Below, one piece after another: positions 61,154 through 64,000 of a stretch of DNA of 64,000 nucleotides (positions are counted from its first letter, which is position 1; every line of letters starts with the position of its first letter). The DNA is from Bhargavaea cecembensis (GTDB taxonomy: Bacteria > Bacillota > Bacilli > Bacillales_A > Planococcaceae): positions 62,001 through 126,000 of the forward strand of contig NZ_LQNT01000011.1 of NCBI RefSeq assembly GCF_001619585.1, written 5' to 3'. The translations under genes and the position numbers were made by a program. The notes below the pieces were generated by a model. It was not told where the DNA came from and did not search any database. It saw only the letters and a list, made by a program, of their open reading frames with translations.

Positions 61154-61554
61154 GGTTTATTGCAGCCTTTCTCGCTTCATACGTGACCATGAGCAGCACG
61201 GTTCTGATGGCGTTTTCCGTCATTTCCTTTTTTCGCGGGGAAACGTTCAGGCTGAGCTTTTTCTTCTTTTATTACCTGCTCCTGTTCGGCATCCCGTTCG
61301 CACTCATCGGCTGCCTGTTCGGTGAGATGCTCATCAAATACGACCCGCGTTCGTCCCTCGGCAATTTCATTTTCTATGGAGCGTTTTTTGGGGCCCTTCT
61401 CTATATTGTGATGAATGTCCCGAACATCGAGTCCGAAGCCAACCTGGGCCTTGATCTTTTCGGTATCCTTTTGCTGGGCGGTACCGGCGCCGTCACCTCG
61501 GCCATTTTTTACAGGGTGAGGACGCATCGCGGCCGCCTGTTCCGAATAGGATAA
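61150..61554 (+). CDS. Small unrecognised membrane protein
   Basis: The 134-residue protein starts with GTG, overlapping the GNAT stop by four bases (GTGA). Four hydrophobic segments are visible (about 4-25, 34-58, 73-92, 100-120), with a basic C-terminus (RVRTHRGRLFRIG). I do not recognise the family. Tight coupling to the GNAT gene suggests joint expression. Confidence 0.65.
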   Translation: MRFIAAFLASYVTMSSTVLMAFSVISFFRGETFRLSFFFFYYLLLFGIPFALIGCLFGEMLIKYDPRSSLGNFIFYGAFFGALLYIVMNVPNIESEANLGLDLFGILLLGGTGAVTSAIFYRVRTHRGRLFRIG

Positions 61555-61599
61555 AAGAGGCCGCCAGACCGGAAACGGCAGGCAGGCCCTTACATAGGA

Positions 61600-61632
61600 A
61601 AAGGCATCCGATATAGTTCGGATGCCTTTTCA
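61600..61632. terminator. Bidirectional terminator
   Basis: AAAAGGCATCCGA pairs with TCGGATGCCTTTT, between the small membrane protein gene and the convergent permease gene. Confidence 0.85.
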
Positions 61633-61645
61633 CCTTATCTGTTCC

Positions 61646-62929
61646 TTAAAGCTCATGCCGCAGCGCACCGATGACATCGGTCTTGGTGGCCTTGCGCGCC
61701 GGCCGCCAGCCGGAGATCATGGCAACGGTCAATGAGATCGCCGAGGCAATGAGCACGAGCTGCCATGGGATGACTGAGAATGTGACTTCAAACGAGTCAC
61801 CCGTTTCCCCGCCGAGAGCGGCATCCACAATGATCGGAAGTATCGCGTTCGCCGCGAAGCTCACACCATAGGAGATCACGACCGCTATGACCGTGCCGAC
61901 GAGACCGATCCATGCGCTTTCCATCAGGAACAACCGTTGGATCAGTTTTGGTCCGGCGCCGAGTGCTTTCATAACGCCGATTTCCCGCGTCCGCTCCGTG
62001 ACCGCCATCGTCATCGTATTGAAGATGCCGATTGAGGCGATCAGGATCGCGATTGTCCCTACAAAGATCAGCCCCGCCTTCAGTGCAAGGAAGAACACAT
62101 CGATCTGCTCGATCTCCTCGGAGACGGAGTACACCGCATACCCGTCGTCCTTCAGCTTCTGCGTGATGGCCTTGACGTTCGCCAGGTCATCCGCATACAC
62201 ATTCACCGAGCTGTTCGTGAATGGCATGTCTTCCTGTTCGTCCAAATCCGGGGAAGCGGCCACATAAGCCGACTCGATCTCTTTCATGAATGATTCATCC
62301 AGGTAAAGGTAACCGTCGAACGCCCAGTCCTTGCCCGGTGCTTCCTTGACGCCGACGATGGTAAACGGCCAGGTCCCCGAGGCAGTTTCATCATTTTCTC
62401 CTTCAAATGAGAACGTGAATGTCTGACCGATGACGCTCCCATCATAGGAAGCCGGCTCTTCTCCTTCCTTCACCTCCACACTTTCAGCTATCAATTGAGC
62501 AGCAAACTGTGATCCGACGATCACCTCGCCCGGCTTTTCGGGAAACCGGCCTTCCGCAAGCCTGAATCCGGATGCCTGCTCATCCTTGAAGTTGGTAAAG
62601 TACGTATTCAGATGCCCTTTGTAGGCTTCCAGTTCCCCTATAGCCGCCGGCACAAGCTGCTTGCGGTGGACAACAGCCTCGACGTGGTCGATCTCCTTCA
62701 TCGCGTCAGCTTTCGCATCTGTCATCTCTTCGCTGTACACTTCAATCTGCGTCACCATCTGGTTCGACAGGATATCATCCTTGATCGTCTTCTGAAGTCC
62801 AAAACCGACTGAGGCCAGGACGATCAGGAAGGCCGTGCCCATTGTTGCGGCTAGCACGGTCATGAACACACGGAGCCGGTTCCGCCGGATGTGCTGACGG
62901 ACAAATGCGATCTGGTCCTTAAACGACAT
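61646..62929 (-). CDS. MacB/FtsX-type ABC transporter permease
   Basis: The start is the ATG at 62929; the frame is open to 63022 inside the ATPase gene. The 427-residue protein has an N-terminal helix (about 20-42), a large extracytoplasmic MacB-PCD-like domain (about 45-270), and three C-terminal helices with the FtsX region ERTREIGVMKALGAGPKLI. With the ATPase encoded just upstream it forms a mechanotransmission-type exporter (YknYZ/LolCD relatives). No membrane-fusion partner is adjacent. Confidence 0.9.
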   Translation of the reverse strand: MSFKDQIAFVRQHIRRNRLRVFMTVLAATMGTAFLIVLASVGFGLQKTIKDDILSNQMVTQIEVYSEEMTDAKADAMKEIDHVEAVVHRKQLVPAAIGELEAYKGHLNTYFTNFKDEQASGFRLAEGRFPEKPGEVIVGSQFAAQLIAESVEVKEGEEPASYDGSVIGQTFTFSFEGENDETASGTWPFTIVGVKEAPGKDWAFDGYLYLDESFMKEIESAYVAASPDLDEQEDMPFTNSSVNVYADDLANVKAITQKLKDDGYAVYSVSEEIEQIDVFFLALKAGLIFVGTIAILIASIGIFNTMTMAVTERTREIGVMKALGAGPKLIQRLFLMESAWIGLVGTVIAVVISYGVSFAANAILPIIVDAALGGETGDSFEVTFSVIPWQLVLIASAISLTVAMISGWRPARKATKTDVIGALRHEL

Positions 62930-63617
62930 GGCGGATGCCCCCTTCCGCAAGTTCGCCGTCGTGCATCCGGTACTGGCGGTTCGCAATGGCCGCAACCTCG
63001 TCGTCATGCGTGATGATGACAAACGTGATGCCGTACTTCCGGTTAAGGGAAAGGATCAGGTTCAAGATGTCCTGCTCGGTCTCGGAGTCGAGGCTCCCCG
63101 TCGGCTCATCCGCGAAGATGACCGGGGGCTCGGTGACAAGGGCGCGCGCAATACCGACCCGCTGCTGCTGTCCCCCTGACAGCTCGTTCGGGTAATGACC
63201 GCGGATTCCTGTCAGACCGACACTCTCCATCAGCTCCTCCACTTTCCGCTTTCGCTCCGATGCCGGCACGCCCTTCAGCGTCAGCGGCAATTCAATGTTT
63301 TCGAATGCCGTCAGCCCGGGCATCAGCTGGAAGTTCTGAAAGACGAAGCCGAACCGGTCCAGCCGGAATGCCGCCCGCTGCGCTTCACCCATCGCGGTAA
63401 GGTCCGTGCCGTCCACAAGTACCCGCCCCGCATCCGGCTGCAGGAATCCCGCCAGAATGTGAAGAAGCGTCGACTTTCCCGAACCGCTCCGGCCAACAAT
63501 CGACACGATCTCCCCGTCCCGCGCCTTCAGTGCCAGCTCTTTTAAGACGGGAACTTCCGTCTCCTTCCCCTTCTTGCCGACCCGGAACGAGTGGGACAGC
63601 CCCTTCACTTCGATCAT
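62919..63617 (-). CDS. ABC transporter ATPase (MacB/LolD type)
   Basis: The ATG at 63617 has the best spacing to GGAGG; another ATG lies two codons upstream. The 232-residue ATPase has Walker A GRSGSGKST, signature LSGGQQQRVGIARAL, Walker B PVIFADEPTGSLD and the H-loop ITHD. It drives the permease whose gene overlaps by 11 bp. Confidence 0.93.
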   Translation of the reverse strand: MIEVKGLSHSFRVGKKGKETEVPVLKELALKARDGEIVSIVGRSGSGKSTLLHILAGFLQPDAGRVLVDGTDLTAMGEAQRAAFRLDRFGFVFQNFQLMPGLTAFENIELPLTLKGVPASERKRKVEELMESVGLTGIRGHYPNELSGGQQQRVGIARALVTEPPVIFADEPTGSLDSETEQDILNLILSLNRKYGITFVIITHDDEVAAIANRQYRMHDGELAEGGIRHVV

Positions 63618-63715
63618 GTTCATTCCTCCAATAAGTGGTTGGTGATTTCAGTATAGAGGGAAAATCTGAAGGTTTATGGAGGGGGAAAATGAAGATTTTC
63701 TTAAGGCCGGAACCC

Positions 63716-63799
63716 GAGTATTCACATTGGCCGGCCGAGATTACACAATCAGCCCGCGAGATTACACACTGACGTTGGGAAATTACACATTCCCGCGCC
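63716..63799. repeat. Short-period intergenic array G, 4 units of 21 nt
   Basis: Units begin at 63716, 63737, 63758 and 63779, exactly 21 nt apart. The core GAGATTACACA is followed by about ten variable bases. Unlike the other arrays this one lies between divergent genes, in the promoter region of the ABC pair and the GtrA-like gene. Confidence 0.8.
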
Positions 63800-63853
63800 C
63801 CGGTTCATCCGGCTGCACTGAGGGTATGGGACAGATAAAAAGGAGGTGCGGCC

Positions 63854-64000
63854 ATGAAGAAAATTCGGAAAGAGACGTACCGCACCTTTGGCTGGTTCAC
63901 GTTGTCTGCCGTCGCCTCATTCGCCATTGATATCGGCCTGTTCTGGGTGTTCTCGAGGTGGCTCGAGGACGACTCACCGGTGATGTACATCACGTTTGCG
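63854..64000 (+). CDS. GtrA-like membrane protein, 5' part only
   Basis: The gene starts at the ATG at 63854, after AAGGAGGTGCGGCC, and runs off the window after 49 codons. The peptide KETYRTFGWFTLSAVASFAI followed by DIGLFWVFSRWL matches the first helix and loop of GtrA-family proteins, small four-helix proteins linked to polyprenyl-phosphate glycosyl transfer. The assignment rests on the N-terminus only. Confidence 0.7.
   Translation, partial: MKKIRKETYRTFGWFTLSAVASFAIDIGLFWVFSRWLEDDSPVMYITFA

Noticed and set aside
13128-63799. CRISPR arrays as an explanation for the short-period repeats
   Set aside because: Cores are only 7-15 nt, degenerate and different at each locus, spacing is 20-21 nt in total, and no cas gene is present.

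Overview
The window reads as a chromosomal segment of a moderately GC-rich Bacillota in the Bacillales, most likely a member of the Planococcaceae or a close relative (inference). Supporting signs are strong GGAGG-type ribosome binding sites, frequent TTG and GTG starts, Gram-positive lipoproteins, an Mrp antiporter operon, NsrR with Hmp, YclNOPQ-type siderophore uptake, thioredoxin-coupled ArsC, and sigma-B-like promoters in front of stress genes. No rRNA, tRNA, CRISPR array, prophage or insertion sequence was seen. The gene content is mostly housekeeping, transport and stress.

Layout. 1-3248: minus-strand Mrp Na+/H+ antiporter operon (mnhA-B-C-D, D cut by the window edge). 3.5-11.2 kb: a KdpD-type Usp protein, murB, a YceI protein, a DsbA-like oxidoreductase, a FAD/Rieske oxidoreductase, an AAA ATPase, a YitT protein and manganese pyrophosphatase. 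11.2-13.1 kb: divergent nsrR and hmp with a likely NsrR operator between them. 13.2-17.3 kb: hydrolase, acetyltransferase and an arsR-arsB-arsC operon. 17.5-18.0 kb: an AT-rich rifampin ADP-ribosyltransferase gene (arr) that looks acquired. 18.3-27.9 kb: DJ-1/PfpI protein, DNA repair glycosylases, MazG-like enzyme, NiaP-like transporter, ZIP transporter and a PAS-GGDEF-EAL protein. 28.0-31.7 kb: Fur-controlled siderophore ABC operon with three Fur boxes. 32-36 kb: lipoprotein, ABC exporter and YraQ permease. 36.2-43.9 kb: peptide ABC operon (C-B-D-F) divergent from two tandem paralogous binding-protein genes. 43.9-49.3 kb: HflX, a VOC protein, then a BCCT betaine carrier and a PutP/OpuE-type proline carrier facing each other. 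49.6-64 kb: YdaT-like stress protein, acyl-CoA synthetase, glutamate-synthase-like protein, nitroreductase, methyltransferase, purine nucleoside phosphorylase, Dph6-like ATPase with a TPR protein, fumarase, and a MacB/LolD-type ABC pair, ending in a partial GtrA gene.

The most unusual signal is a set of seven intergenic arrays of short degenerate tandem units, at 13128, 18127, 21955, 35957, 50006, 58307 and 63716. Each array has its own core sequence, unrelated to the others, but all share a period of 20 or 21 nt: a conserved core of about 7-15 nt followed by variable bases. Five lie between convergent genes, and these are the only convergent gaps in the window longer than about 150 bp; the other seven convergent gaps are all under 100 bp and have none. 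I know of no named element that fits. Other leads are a perfect 36-bp palindrome over a sigma-B-like promoter and the ribosome binding site of a ydaT-like gene, and a 13-bp hairpin that acts both as the niaP terminator and as a sequestered ribosome binding site for the next gene.
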